Below are positions 8,533 through 16,459 of a stretch of DNA of 64,000 nucleotides, piece by piece. A program made the translations under genes and the position numbers. The stretch comes from Spirulina sp034932185 (GTDB lineage: Bacteria; Cyanobacteriota; Cyanobacteriia; Cyanobacteriales; Spirulinaceae): contig NZ_JAYGHW010000092.1 of assembly GCF_034932185.1 (NCBI RefSeq), forward strand, positions 1-64,000, written 5' to 3'. Numbering within the stretch: the stretch's first letter is position 1; each line of letters begins with the position of its first letter. A model generated the notes under the pieces. That model was not told the DNA's origin. It ran no database searches and worked only from the letters and a program-made list of their open reading frames with translations.

Positions 8533-11421
8533 ATGACTGAATCCAAACTCGATCACAACCTAAAACTCCGTGAGTTATCCGCCCGTGAGGCCCTGCGCAC
8601 CCGCTACCGGGATGAACGGTTTTACCTGACGGGGGAGCCGGATGCCCCGGCTGATGCGGCTCCAACTTTGTCCCGGTTGGCGCGGTTTATGGCCTGTGTT
8701 CAATATTGGAGCGGCCTGCGGGATGAAACCAGCCCTATGCTGCCGCCGCCGAGTTTGCGGGACTTGTTTGGGGAAGATAGCCTCAGTGATATTGCCCATA
8801 TTCGTTGGGCGTTTTTCTATTTGCAACTCTATCAGCCGCCGCCCAGTGATTCCCCTCTGGAGCGGGTGCGGGGCTATTTAGAATCCTTTGAGCATTTTCG
8901 GGCCTTGGCGGCTTGGGAAGAGGCCAGTGAGGTGCTGTTGTTGCCGGTGGAGCAGGGTAAGCCGCTGCATTGGCAATTGCAGGATTGGGGTTATTTTTCC
9001 GAGGCGATCGCCCTCTATGAAGCCATTGTTGATCATGCCCCTTCTACCATGGTTCCCCTCTGTCTCCATGGCTTAGGGGCGAGCTACTACGCCCTCCAAG
9101 ACTATGATCAAACGGTGCATTACCTGGAGCGTTATCTTGCAGCTATGCCCATCCCAGGCGAGGCCCCCAGTTTGGGAACCACCTATCTGTATTTGGGCAA
9201 TGCCTACTATGCCCGCGCCGACTATGCCAAAACCATCACCTATTTGGAGCAATGCCTCGACTTGGTGAAAGGGGAGGCCTTAACGGCAGGGGATGGGGCG
9301 ACGTTGGCCCATCTAGGCTATGCCCATTATCATCTGGGCCATTATGACCGGGCCAGCGAATACCTCCACGCCTATTTACCCATCGCTCGCGAAGGGGCTG
9401 ATCCTGAAATTGCGCTAACCACGCTCCTGCATTTGGGTCAGGCGCAAATCTATTTACAGCAATATCCCCAGGCGATCGCCTATTTTGAAGAATATCTCCA
9501 GCGGGGGGCCGCCATCCCTGATTTTGCCCCCCCGGCAACGGTGTATCGAGATCTAGGCGCAGCGTTCCATCACCAACAACAACCGGCCCAAGTCATTGAA
9601 TATTTGCAAGCCTATTTTGCCCAAGGGGGAGAGGAGCCGGAGGCTTTGGTGCAATTGGGGTTAGCCCATTATGATCAACAGGATTATGGGGAGGCGATCG
9701 CCCGGCTCCAGCAAGCCCTCACCACCACTGAGGCTAAAGAGATCCCCTCAACGGTTTATTCTGCCTTAGGAACCGCCAGTTTTCACCAAAAAGACTATGC
9801 CGCCACCCTCACCTATTTGGAGCAGTACCTCAGCTTAATGCCCGGTCTTGAAGGTGTGGATCAGGCCCTTTGGCAGTTGGGAACGGCGGCCTACGAAGTG
9901 CAAGATTACCCCAAAACCCTTGAATATCTCCAAGCTTACTATGATCGCCAAGACTGGACGGGAGCAGTGGATGATCAATTGGCGTTGGTGGCCTTGCAGT
10001 TGGGAACGGCCTACTATGCCTGTGAACAGTTAAGAACTGCTCGCGACTATTTGGAAATTTATTTGCAGCGGGCCGATAGTCTTGATAATCCTCACCAAAT
10101 TGGGTCAACGCTGTTTGTGTTGGGGAAAATTTGCTATTTAAGCCAGGAGGATGAGGCCACCATTGAATATCTGGAGCAATATTTAGCTTGGGTGGATTCG
10201 ATGCAACACCCCCCCACCAAAACCCTAGAGGCGGCATTGTTCTACTTGGGCGATACCCACGCCCATCTCAACCATCCCCACCAAACCATTGATATTTTGC
10301 AAGAATATTTAACGTTGGTGGGGCAGGACGCGCCCCCCGATGCCCTGCGCCAAGCTCTGTTTAATGTAGGGATTGCCTATGGACAATTGGCGGATTATCA
10401 CCATGCTTTAGATTATTTCCAACGGTTTTTACCCCTAGATCGGCAACAATCCCAACCGAACCCAGGGCAATTGGTGGAGGTGTTGTTAGGGATGGGCAAT
10501 GCCTATCAAAGTTTGGGGGATTATGGCCAGGCGATCGCCACCTTTGAGGCGCTGATCAGCCTGACGAAAAAAATGCCCGATAGCCAACGCCAAGGGGAGG
10601 CGATCGCCAAACTCGGCACAATCCGCCTTGCTTTGGGGCAATACCCAGGGGCGATCGCTGCCTTTGAGCAATGTTTAGTAATTGCTGAAGAACGCCAAGA
10701 TGTCGCCTTAAAGGGGCTAGCCATTGGGAATTTAGGGGCGGCCAACCTGGCTTTGGGTCAACACCCGAAGGCGATTTCCTTACTACAAAAAGCGTTGCGC
10801 CTGGCCCGGGCTGCCCAGAATCCCAGTGATGAAAGCCGCTGGTTGGGTCATTTGGGCAGTGTTTACAATGCCACGGGGGACTATGACCGCGCCATGTCCC
10901 TTTATCAACAGTCTTGGAATTTGGCCCGTGCTCATGGGGATCAGGCGGGGGTGGGCATCGCGCTGGCCAACTTAGGCATGACCTATTGCCGTTTAGGCAA
11001 CTATACCCAAGCGGTGAAGCACCTACGCCAAAGCCTACCCATTGCCCAAGCCCTTGGGGATCAGTGGGAAACAGGCCGGACGCTGTGTAATTTGGCAGAA
11101 AGTCATTTGGCGTTGGAGGAATATTCAGAGACGCAGGCTTGTCTTGAGGAGGCCTTGCAGTTGGTGCAACAATTGAAGGCACAGCATTTGGAAGCCCAGG
11201 TACTTTATCATCAGGCCCGGTTTGATCAACAGGTGGGGGAAATCAGCGCGGCCCGGGAAGCCTGTGCCGAGGCGATCGCCCTTGCTGAAAAGCTCGCCAT
11301 TCCCGAACAGGAAACCTATCGGTTATTAAGGGATACCCTACAGCCATCGCTAATGGAGCGTTGCTGGACGAAGTTGCGGGGGTTATGGCCAGTGGGTTGG
11401 AGTTTGAAGGAATCGGGTTAG
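8533..11421 (+). CDS. Large TPR-repeat protein, probable sensor partner of the NB-ARC gene
   Basis: 962 residues, almost entirely tetratricopeptide repeats from about residue 150 to 930, roughly twenty units. The early units carry a repeated YLEQYL block; the later ones are canonical (LGxYxxAIxxFEQAL). The N-terminal 150 residues are unlike TPR and end in LHWQLQDWGYFSEAIALYE, a junction typical of the winged-helix to TPR boundary in one-piece cyanobacterial STAND proteins. No enzymatic domain or signal peptide is seen. No clear ribosome site precedes the ATG, so translation may depend on the upstream gene. The ligand is unknown. Confidence 0.8.
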   Translation: MTESKLDHNLKLRELSAREALRTRYRDERFYLTGEPDAPADAAPTLSRLARFMACVQYWSGLRDETSPMLPPPSLRDLFGEDSLSDIAHIRWAFFYLQLYQPPPSDSPLERVRGYLESFEHFRALAAWEEASEVLLLPVEQGKPLHWQLQDWGYFSEAIALYEAIVDHAPSTMVPLCLHGLGASYYALQDYDQTVHYLERYLAAMPIPGEAPSLGTTYLYLGNAYYARADYAKTITYLEQCLDLVKGEALTAGDGATLAHLGYAHYHLGHYDRASEYLHAYLPIAREGADPEIALTTLLHLGQAQIYLQQYPQAIAYFEEYLQRGAAIPDFAPPATVYRDLGAAFHHQQQPAQVIEYLQAYFAQGGEEPEALVQLGLAHYDQQDYGEAIARLQQALTTTEAKEIPSTVYSALGTASFHQKDYAATLTYLEQYLSLMPGLEGVDQALWQLGTAAYEVQDYPKTLEYLQAYYDRQDWTGAVDDQLALVALQLGTAYYACEQLRTARDYLEIYLQRADSLDNPHQIGSTLFVLGKICYLSQEDEATIEYLEQYLAWVDSMQHPPTKTLEAALFYLGDTHAHLNHPHQTIDILQEYLTLVGQDAPPDALRQALFNVGIAYGQLADYHHALDYFQRFLPLDRQQSQPNPGQLVEVLLGMGNAYQSLGDYGQAIATFEALISLTKKMPDSQRQGEAIAKLGTIRLALGQYPGAIAAFEQCLVIAEERQDVALKGLAIGNLGAANLALGQHPKAISLLQKALRLARAAQNPSDESRWLGHLGSVYNATGDYDRAMSLYQQSWNLARAHGDQAGVGIALANLGMTYCRLGNYTQAVKHLRQSLPIAQALGDQWETGRTLCNLAESHLALEEYSETQACLEEALQLVQQLKAQHLEAQVLYHQARFDQQVGEISAAREACAEAIALAEKLAIPEQETYRLLRDTLQPSLMERCWTKLRGLWPVGWSLKESG

Positions 11422-11442
11422 GGGAGTGGGGCGTTGATGGAA

Positions 11443-11462
11443 GGGCGAAAGATTTTTCGCCC
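11443..11462. repeat. Dispersed palindrome (GCGAAAAATTTTTCGC family)
   Basis: Near-perfect palindrome GGGCGAAAGATTTTTCGCCC between the convergent ends of the TPR gene and the CobW gene. It could serve as a two-way terminator. Confidence 0.75.
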
Positions 11463-11484
11463 CTACACTTTTCTTGCTTAGTCC

Positions 11485-12522
11485 TTATTCCAGGAATAAG
11501 GCTTGTTCGATTTCCCCTTGATCCACATTCCGACCGATGATGACTAATCGGGTTTGGCGGGGTTCTTCCGGTTGCCAGGGGCGATCGTAGAAGGAATCAA
11601 AGCGATTGCCTACCCCTTGCAATACGAGGCGCATTGGTTTATCGGGGACGGCGACAAATCCTTTAATTCGATAGATTTCCTGGGCTTGCACTAAGGTTTG
11701 TAACCGTTCAATCAGGGCAATGGGATCAAAGGGGCGATCGCTTACGATCTGGATGGCATTGATCTCGTCGTCGTGATCATGGTCTTCTTCATGATCATGA
11801 TGGCTGGGGCGTTGTTCGAGGTGATCCTCCACGGCGGCATTGAAGCCGAGGAGCAGATCCGCTGCTACGGCCCCCTGTTGACAGGGGACAATTTTCACCC
11901 CTAGGGGGACTTGCTCGGCAAGCCAAGTTTGGGTTTTTTGAGCGATTGCCGCTGTTACGCCATCGGTTTTGGTGAGTAGCACTAAATCGGCACAGGCTAA
12001 CTGATCTTCAAACAGTTCTTCGAGGGGGGTTTCATGATCGAGGTTCGGATCGGCGGCCCGTTGGGCGGCGATCGCATCGAGATCCCCCACTAGCGTCCCC
12101 TCCGCTAAGGCTTGACAATCAACAACGGTAATCACCCCGTCCACCGTCGCCGCGTTGCGGATTTCCTCCCAACGGAAGGCTTGGATCAGGGGTTTGGGGA
12201 GGGCGAGGCCGGAGGTTTCGACGACGATCGCATCGAGGCGATCGCGCCGCTGTAATAACGCCTGCATTGTCGGATAAAACTCTTCCTGAACGGTGCAACA
12301 GAGGCAGCCGTTGGTGAGTTCAACAATATTGGTTTCGGGGGTTTCGTCTTCGTCGCAAATTTGGCAGGAGCGCAACAGATCGCCATCGATGCCCATTTCC
12401 CCAAACTCATTGACCAGGACGGCAATGCGTCGCCCTTGGTTGTTTTGCAATAAATGGCGCACAAGGGTCGTTTTTCCCGCGCCCAAAAAGCCCGTGATGA
12501 CAGTGACTGGAATTTTATGCAT
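11485..12522 (-). CDS. CobW/COG0523-family GTP-dependent metallochaperone
   Basis: About 345 residues. P-loop GFLGAGKTT near the N-terminus, the metal-binding CLCC motif (CxCC), a TKTD guanine-recognition motif, and a His/Asp-rich loop (HHDHEEDHDHDDE) before the C-terminal CobW domain. Family knowledge: these GTPases deliver Co, Zn or other metals to client proteins. The ATG at 12522 is chosen because it lies directly before IPVTVITGFLGAGKTT and only 4 bases after the HupE stop; an extended start would run into the upstream gene. Placement behind a cobalamin riboswitch points to cobalt as the metal. Confidence 0.88.
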   Translation of the reverse strand: MHKIPVTVITGFLGAGKTTLVRHLLQNNQGRRIAVLVNEFGEMGIDGDLLRSCQICDEDETPETNIVELTNGCLCCTVQEEFYPTMQALLQRRDRLDAIVVETSGLALPKPLIQAFRWEEIRNAATVDGVITVVDCQALAEGTLVGDLDAIAAQRAADPNLDHETPLEELFEDQLACADLVLLTKTDGVTAAIAQKTQTWLAEQVPLGVKIVPCQQGAVAADLLLGFNAAVEDHLEQRPSHHDHEEDHDHDDEINAIQIVSDRPFDPIALIERLQTLVQAQEIYRIKGFVAVPDKPMRLVLQGVGNRFDSFYDRPWQPEEPRQTRLVIIGRNVDQGEIEQALFLE

Positions 12523-12526
12523 GGCT

Positions 12527-13171
12527 TTAACCGAGGATTGCGCCAGAGAGGAAGGCAAAACCAAGGCCGGCGATCGCAAACCCGCTAAACCGTAGGGGGA
12601 GGGCTTTCACCTGCTCCAGATTCGGCCAGAACCGTTGAGCAAGGGTGAACACTCCCACCGCAATCCCCAACTGCACCACGCCAAAACCGGCAAGATAGGC
12701 AATCAAGGGGTTCATTTCTGCCCCGATAATCGCTTCCCCATAGGCATAACCATGGAAAATGCCCGCAATGGTTGCGGCGATCGCCACTCCCACCCATTGC
12801 ACCCGCTGCGGCAAAGCCAACAACACACCAAAACCCAATACAGAGGCAGCAATCACTAACTCCGCTAGGGGCAAATCTAAATTTTGTAAATGTAAGCCTG
12901 TCCCCGCCAATGTGGTGATCACAAAGGCAAGGGGAATAATTAAGCCCCGCCGGCCCCAGAGGGCAGCGAGTAGGCCCGTGGCGATCACAAAGGCAAAATG
13001 ATCAATCCCAATAATCGGATGGCCTAAACCGGAGAGAAACCCGGTGAGGGCATTACTAGGAACAGTGCCGCCAAAGGGATGATGGGCGAAGGCGGCTTGA
13101 CTAGGGAAAAGGAGGGCGATCGCCAGGGATAGCCCTAAAATGCGATTTCGTTGTAAATTGCGATGGCTCAT
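12527..13171 (-). CDS. HupE/UreJ-family transporter, probable cobalt importer
   Basis: About 214 residues with a cleavable-looking signal peptide ending near SQAAFAHHPFGG, then six or so membrane segments. The HupE signature HPIIGIDHFAFV supplies conserved His and Asp residues for metal binding. Family knowledge: HupE/UreJ proteins carry Ni or Co, and cyanobacterial members are often under B12 riboswitches, which points to cobalt. Here the leader is a cobalamin riboswitch and the next gene is a CobW chaperone, so cobalt uptake for cobalamin synthesis is the best reading. The ATG at 13171 precedes the basic N-terminus of the signal peptide; the longer frame start at 13189 adds six residues. 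Confidence 0.87.
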   Translation of the reverse strand: MSHRNLQRNRILGLSLAIALLFPSQAAFAHHPFGGTVPSNALTGFLSGLGHPIIGIDHFAFVIATGLLAALWGRRGLIIPLAFVITTLAGTGLHLQNLDLPLAELVIAASVLGFGVLLALPQRVQWVGVAIAATIAGIFHGYAYGEAIIGAEMNPLIAYLAGFGVVQLGIAVGVFTLAQRFWPNLEQVKALPLRFSGFAIAGLGFAFLSGAILG

Positions 13172-13221
13172 GGTTGCAGGATTAACCACTGTTCGGCGCA
13201 GTGGGTTGAAGAGAACTCAAT

Positions 13222-13340
13222 TCAAACGGTGGGCATCCTGGCTTAGGGCATTTGCACCCATCACAGTTGCGCGACAGCGCTAGGCTTTCACTAGACTTTC
13301 CCCCTTAGTCTGGCCACTGTTCCCAGCCAGAACCGTTTGA
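13222..13340 (-). promoter_or_regulatory. Cobalamin (B12) riboswitch
   Basis: On the minus strand the leader contains the B12-box core: GGTGAA-like GTGAAAGCCTAGCGCTG, then TCGCGCAACTGTGATGGG, and near the end GCCAGGATGCCCACC. The whole is closed by a 9-bp P1 stem formed by 13222-13230 (TCAAACGGT on +) and 13332-13340 (ACCGTTTGA). The order and conserved sequence match the AdoCbl riboswitch class. It ends about 50 bases before the HupE start, so it should repress HupE and CobW when cobalamin is abundant. Confidence 0.9.
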
Positions 13341-13558
13341 GTGCCATCACTTTACCATGGGAGCTTGATTTGTTAACTCTTTTGGTGATTTTCCGCAAAG
13401 ATCACCCCCACTCCTTAAGCTAACCATAGGGAGGGGTGTTCGCCCTAGCCTTTGATTTTTACCAACACGAGCCGAGCCGTTGAGGTTGATGGGTCGTGCC
13501 TTGGCGATCGCGCTTTTCACTGCAATTGTAGGCAATCCAACCTAGGGATACAACCGTC

Positions 13559-13996
13559 ATGAATGAGACCGTTGGCACAATTTTTGGCTTTTTAGGGGGA
13601 ACCATTGTTTCCTGTGCGGAGGGCTACCGCGCCCTTGAACATCCCAACCCTAAGCGTGTTTACTGTCGTCTCTCGGAGGCGAAATGGTTTTTAGCCCTGC
13701 GCTGGTGTGAGCAATTGGACACCCCCGCAGGCATTCTTAATTACGAAGGACAGTTATCGTTTTACAATGCCGCATCGTTACGCCTAGGGGAGGAAAATTT
13801 TCTGCCCGCCTGTCATCGCCAGCAGATTTTCCAACAATGCCTCGGTTTACCCCTAGGGCAGTCCTTCTACTATCCCCTCTCCCGCGCTCTCACGGCGCAA
13901 ATCGTCGAAGTGACGGGCGTAGAAGTAGACCCCCGGTTTGGGCGGGTGGCTTTGGTGCGCCTCCTGGAGGATGGGCGAAGAATGGGGGTACAATAG
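13559..13996 (+). CDS. Cyanobacterial small protein with PAS-like segment
   Basis: 145 residues, not assigned to a named family. The segment from about residue 57 (AGILNYEGQLSFYNAASLRLGE) resembles the start of a PAS domain, although the protein is too short for a full extra module. The remainder has no enzyme motif, signal peptide or membrane helix. It lies 30 bases upstream of ndhL on the same strand, so it may share a transcript with it. Confidence 0.6.
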   Translation: MNETVGTIFGFLGGTIVSCAEGYRALEHPNPKRVYCRLSEAKWFLALRWCEQLDTPAGILNYEGQLSFYNAASLRLGEENFLPACHRQQIFQQCLGLPLGQSFYYPLSRALTAQIVEVTGVEVDPRFGRVALVRLLEDGRRMGVQ

Positions 13997-14026
13997 GGGC
14001 GATATTTTCTGGCCCCCAATGCCATC

Positions 14027-14254
14027 ATGCTTGATTTTAATAGTCCTCAATTTATCGCCCTGCTCTACTTGGTGTTGAGTGGTCTTTATCTGGTGGCACT
14101 GCCCGCCGCCCTCTATGGCTATCTCAATCTCCGCTGGTATACCGCCAGTTCCATCGAGCGGGTGGTGATGTATTTCTTTGTGTTTCTCTTCTTTCCGGGG
14201 TTGCTTCTACTGAGTCCCTTTCTCAACTTCCGGCCCAAGCGGGTGGAGTCCTAA
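14027..14254 (+). CDS. ndhL: NAD(P)H-quinone oxidoreductase subunit L
   Basis: 75 residues with two membrane helices separated by the conserved LRWYTASSIERVVMYF segment, and a short basic tail. Family knowledge: NdhL is a small thylakoid membrane subunit of the cyanobacterial NDH-1 complex (oxygenic photosynthesis-specific), needed for CO2 uptake and respiration. Its stop TAA shares one base with the start ATG of the DUF3007 gene, so the pair is translationally coupled. Confidence 0.92.
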   Translation: MLDFNSPQFIALLYLVLSGLYLVALPAALYGYLNLRWYTASSIERVVMYFFVFLFFPGLLLLSPFLNFRPKRVES

Positions 14255-14580
14255 TGCGCCGCATTGATGCGATCGCCCTCACCCTACTTATCCTCCTCTC
14301 TGGGGGCTTGATCTATCTCCTCTTTCGCGGCATCGGGGTGGATAACCTCACCGCCGGAATCTGGAGTCAAGCCCTCTTGATTGGGGGCTTGATGGTGTGG
14401 TTGGGAACCTATGTTTTCCGGGCCGCAACGAAGGGGATGACGCTCAACACCCAAATTCAAAACTACAAAGAAGCGGTATTGCGCAAGCGTTTAGAGGAGT
14501 TAACCCCAGAGGAGTTGGCCCAACTGCAAGCGGAAATTGCCGCTGAGGAAGGGGAACAGGGAACCGGCAACGGGGAATAG
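14254..14580 (+). CDS. DUF3007 membrane protein
   Basis: 108 residues with two membrane helices (about 8-27 and 38-56) and a charged helical tail, ELTPEELAQLQAEIAAEE. It matches the DUF3007 family, which in cyanobacteria is regularly found directly after ndhL; the 1-base overlap here is the same arrangement. Function unknown, with a link to the NDH-1 complex or thylakoid membrane inferred from context. Confidence 0.8.
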   Translation: MRRIDAIALTLLILLSGGLIYLLFRGIGVDNLTAGIWSQALLIGGLMVWLGTYVFRAATKGMTLNTQIQNYKEAVLRKRLEELTPEELAQLQAEIAAEEGEQGTGNGE

Positions 14581-14584
14581 GGTT

Positions 14585-14649
14585 CGTCGTGGGGTGCATC
14601 AACTCATCGCCCCTGTTCCACAACCACAACCCCACGACTGACGCACCCT
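14585..14649. repeat. Dispersed inverted repeat (GGGTGC / GCACCC family)
   Basis: GTCGTGGGGTGCATC at the left pairs loosely with CCCCACGACTGACGCACCC at the right. A related element is at 17742-17812. Confidence 0.6.
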
Positions 14650-14667
14650 TATTTGATCCAATCCCCT

Positions 14668-14722
14668 GTAGGGGCGTTGGCGCAAGCCTGCCGGAGGCAC
14701 AAAAATAATTTTTCGCCCTCCC
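14668..14722. repeat. Variant of the GCGAAAAATTTTTCGC element with an insert
   Basis: The palindrome is split by an insert reading GTTGGCGCAAGCCTGCCGGA followed by GGCAC. The same composite is at 19887-19938 with two base changes in the insert, so the insert moves together with the palindrome. Confidence 0.7.
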
Positions 14723-14730
14723 CTTTGCCT

Positions 14731-16122
14731 TCAATCTGGCTCCCCTGCGCCCTTTTTGGGAGAAGGGGCGGGGGGGATGAGGGCGATGGGTACGCTATCG
14801 CGGATCGCCCGCTTTAACAGATCCTCAATCCCTGCCACCGGGAAAATGGGGCGATGGAGGCGATCGCTCACCTCTGCCACCGTTAAATCATCTAAAAACC
14901 GCGTCTCATCGTGCTTGAGCATTACCGAGGGCAACAAAATTGGGCTAGGGTTGCCATGGTTCGCCAATCCCGCAATTAAATCCTGCCCCGTTAATAACCC
15001 CGTCACCGTGATCACCTGCCCCCAATAATCACTGCGCAATGGGAATAATTCCACCCTTAACCCTTCCACCTGATTTAATCGTGCGACAAGGGGCTGAAAA
15101 GCTTGTTCGACCGCATTGCCCACCACCCAGAGCCAGGATTGGGGTTGCGCTAAAGCAGGGGGGAGGAGGCGATCGCATTCCTGTGCAAAATCGCGGATAA
15201 ATTGGCGAATTGATCCCACACCATTGCCAATTTGGGGATAGTCCTCATAGTGGGATTCTGGGGGGAGTTCCCTTTGGGCGATTAAAAACCATTCATCGGC
15301 TAACCAAGCGAAAGTACTCCCTAGGGTTTGTTGGAATTCTGATTGCAGGGCCTGAACTTGGGGGATCACCTCCTGGGCTTTGGCCACCGTAACCGGCGTT
15401 AATTCATCTTGATCAGGGCGAAACCGCGTTAAACCGACGGGAACCACGGCAGCGGAAAGTACCGTCGGGACTTCCCCCTGATGAAACTGAGCCAGATCCC
15501 GCAGCGTCCGCTCCAATTGCGGCCCGTCGTTAATCCCTGGACAGACCACCACTTGGGCATGGATTTGCAATTGCCTTGCTTGGAACCACCGGAGTTGATC
15601 GAGAATTTGCCCGGCACGGTGATTTTTTAAAAGGTGCGATCGCACCTCTGGATCAGTGGCATGGACGGAAACATAGAGGGGAGAAAGACGCATCTGTTCG
15701 ATCCGCTCCCATTCCCGCGTTGTTAAATTGGTGAGGGTGAGATAACTGCCGTAGAGAAAACTGAGACGATAATCATCATCTTTGTAATAGAGGCTTTCCC
15801 GTTTACCGGGGGGTTGTTGATCGATGAAACAAAAAGGGCAGCGGTTATTACATTGGATCAACCCATCAAAGAGGGCGGTTTCAAACTCTAACCCCAGATC
15901 CTCATCGTAATCTTTTTCAATTTCCACCTCATGGCGTTTCCCCTGGCCATCCACCACCGCCAGCGTCAGGAATTCATCGGCACAAAGATATTGATAATCA
16001 ATCAGATCCCGCAGCGGTAGGCCATTGATGGTGGCGATCGCATCCCCCGGCTCAAAACCAATTTCCGCTGCAATGGAATCGGGTAACACACGGCTAATGC
16101 GGGCGGGAGAGAGGGCAGACAT
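14731..16122 (-). CDS. PDZ-radical SAM DUF512 protein (TIGR03279 family)
   Basis: 463 residues. The first 70 form a PDZ-like domain (ISRVLPDSIAAEIGFEPGD, AINGLPLRDLIDYQ), followed by CNNRCPFCF, an iron-sulfur CxxxCxxC motif of a radical SAM-like core, and the C-terminal DUF512 domain with the block VGNAVEQAFQPLV. Family knowledge: this arrangement is widespread in cyanobacteria and clostridia; the reaction is not established. The gene is transcribed toward the DUF3007 gene, and its ATG at 16122 gives a full-length protein. Confidence 0.85.
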   Translation of the reverse strand: MSALSPARISRVLPDSIAAEIGFEPGDAIATINGLPLRDLIDYQYLCADEFLTLAVVDGQGKRHEVEIEKDYDEDLGLEFETALFDGLIQCNNRCPFCFIDQQPPGKRESLYYKDDDYRLSFLYGSYLTLTNLTTREWERIEQMRLSPLYVSVHATDPEVRSHLLKNHRAGQILDQLRWFQARQLQIHAQVVVCPGINDGPQLERTLRDLAQFHQGEVPTVLSAAVVPVGLTRFRPDQDELTPVTVAKAQEVIPQVQALQSEFQQTLGSTFAWLADEWFLIAQRELPPESHYEDYPQIGNGVGSIRQFIRDFAQECDRLLPPALAQPQSWLWVVGNAVEQAFQPLVARLNQVEGLRVELFPLRSDYWGQVITVTGLLTGQDLIAGLANHGNPSPILLPSVMLKHDETRFLDDLTVAEVSDRLHRPIFPVAGIEDLLKRAIRDSVPIALIPPAPSPKKGAGEPD

Positions 16123-16459
16123 GGGATACTAAGGGCAGAAGTGAGCAATCTGTATGATAGCAATCCTGGATCGTGGGGAGGGTGGATCCCATCGCAAATC
16201 CGCAGATTCTATAGGGGCAAAAAAATTTTCCCCCCTATGCCCATCCATTTTATACCAATTCTCTAAAGTGAATCTCTGGCGAACCCTGCCCCGTCAAGAA
16301 CTAAAGTTCTTGGCTCAGAACAAAAACCTGTTTTAACAGGTTCGACCGGAGTAGGCGTTAGCTTACTTGCGCGATGAGCCAGGGATTTCAATCTCTAGCG
16401 ATTTTAGGGAATTGGGATAAGTCCTGATGATTCTAGCTACTGCTATAATATAAGAATAA
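16123..16459. other. Intergenic hairpin-rich stretch
   Basis: 337 bases with no convincing gene. It holds a degenerate palindrome of the GCGAAAAATTTTTCGC family at about 16211-16237 and a run of perfect small hairpins: AAGAACTAAAGTTCTT (about 16297-16312), AACCTGTTTTAACAGGTT (16325-16342) and GTAGGCGTTAGCTTAC (16350-16366). Such stacked hairpins next to each other recall ends of IS200/IS605-type or MITE elements, but no transposase is present. Confidence 0.5.

Noticed and set aside
10556..11182. Minus-strand frame of 208 codons in the TPR gene
   Set aside because: Antisense shadow of TPR repeats; Pro/Gly-rich with no domain.
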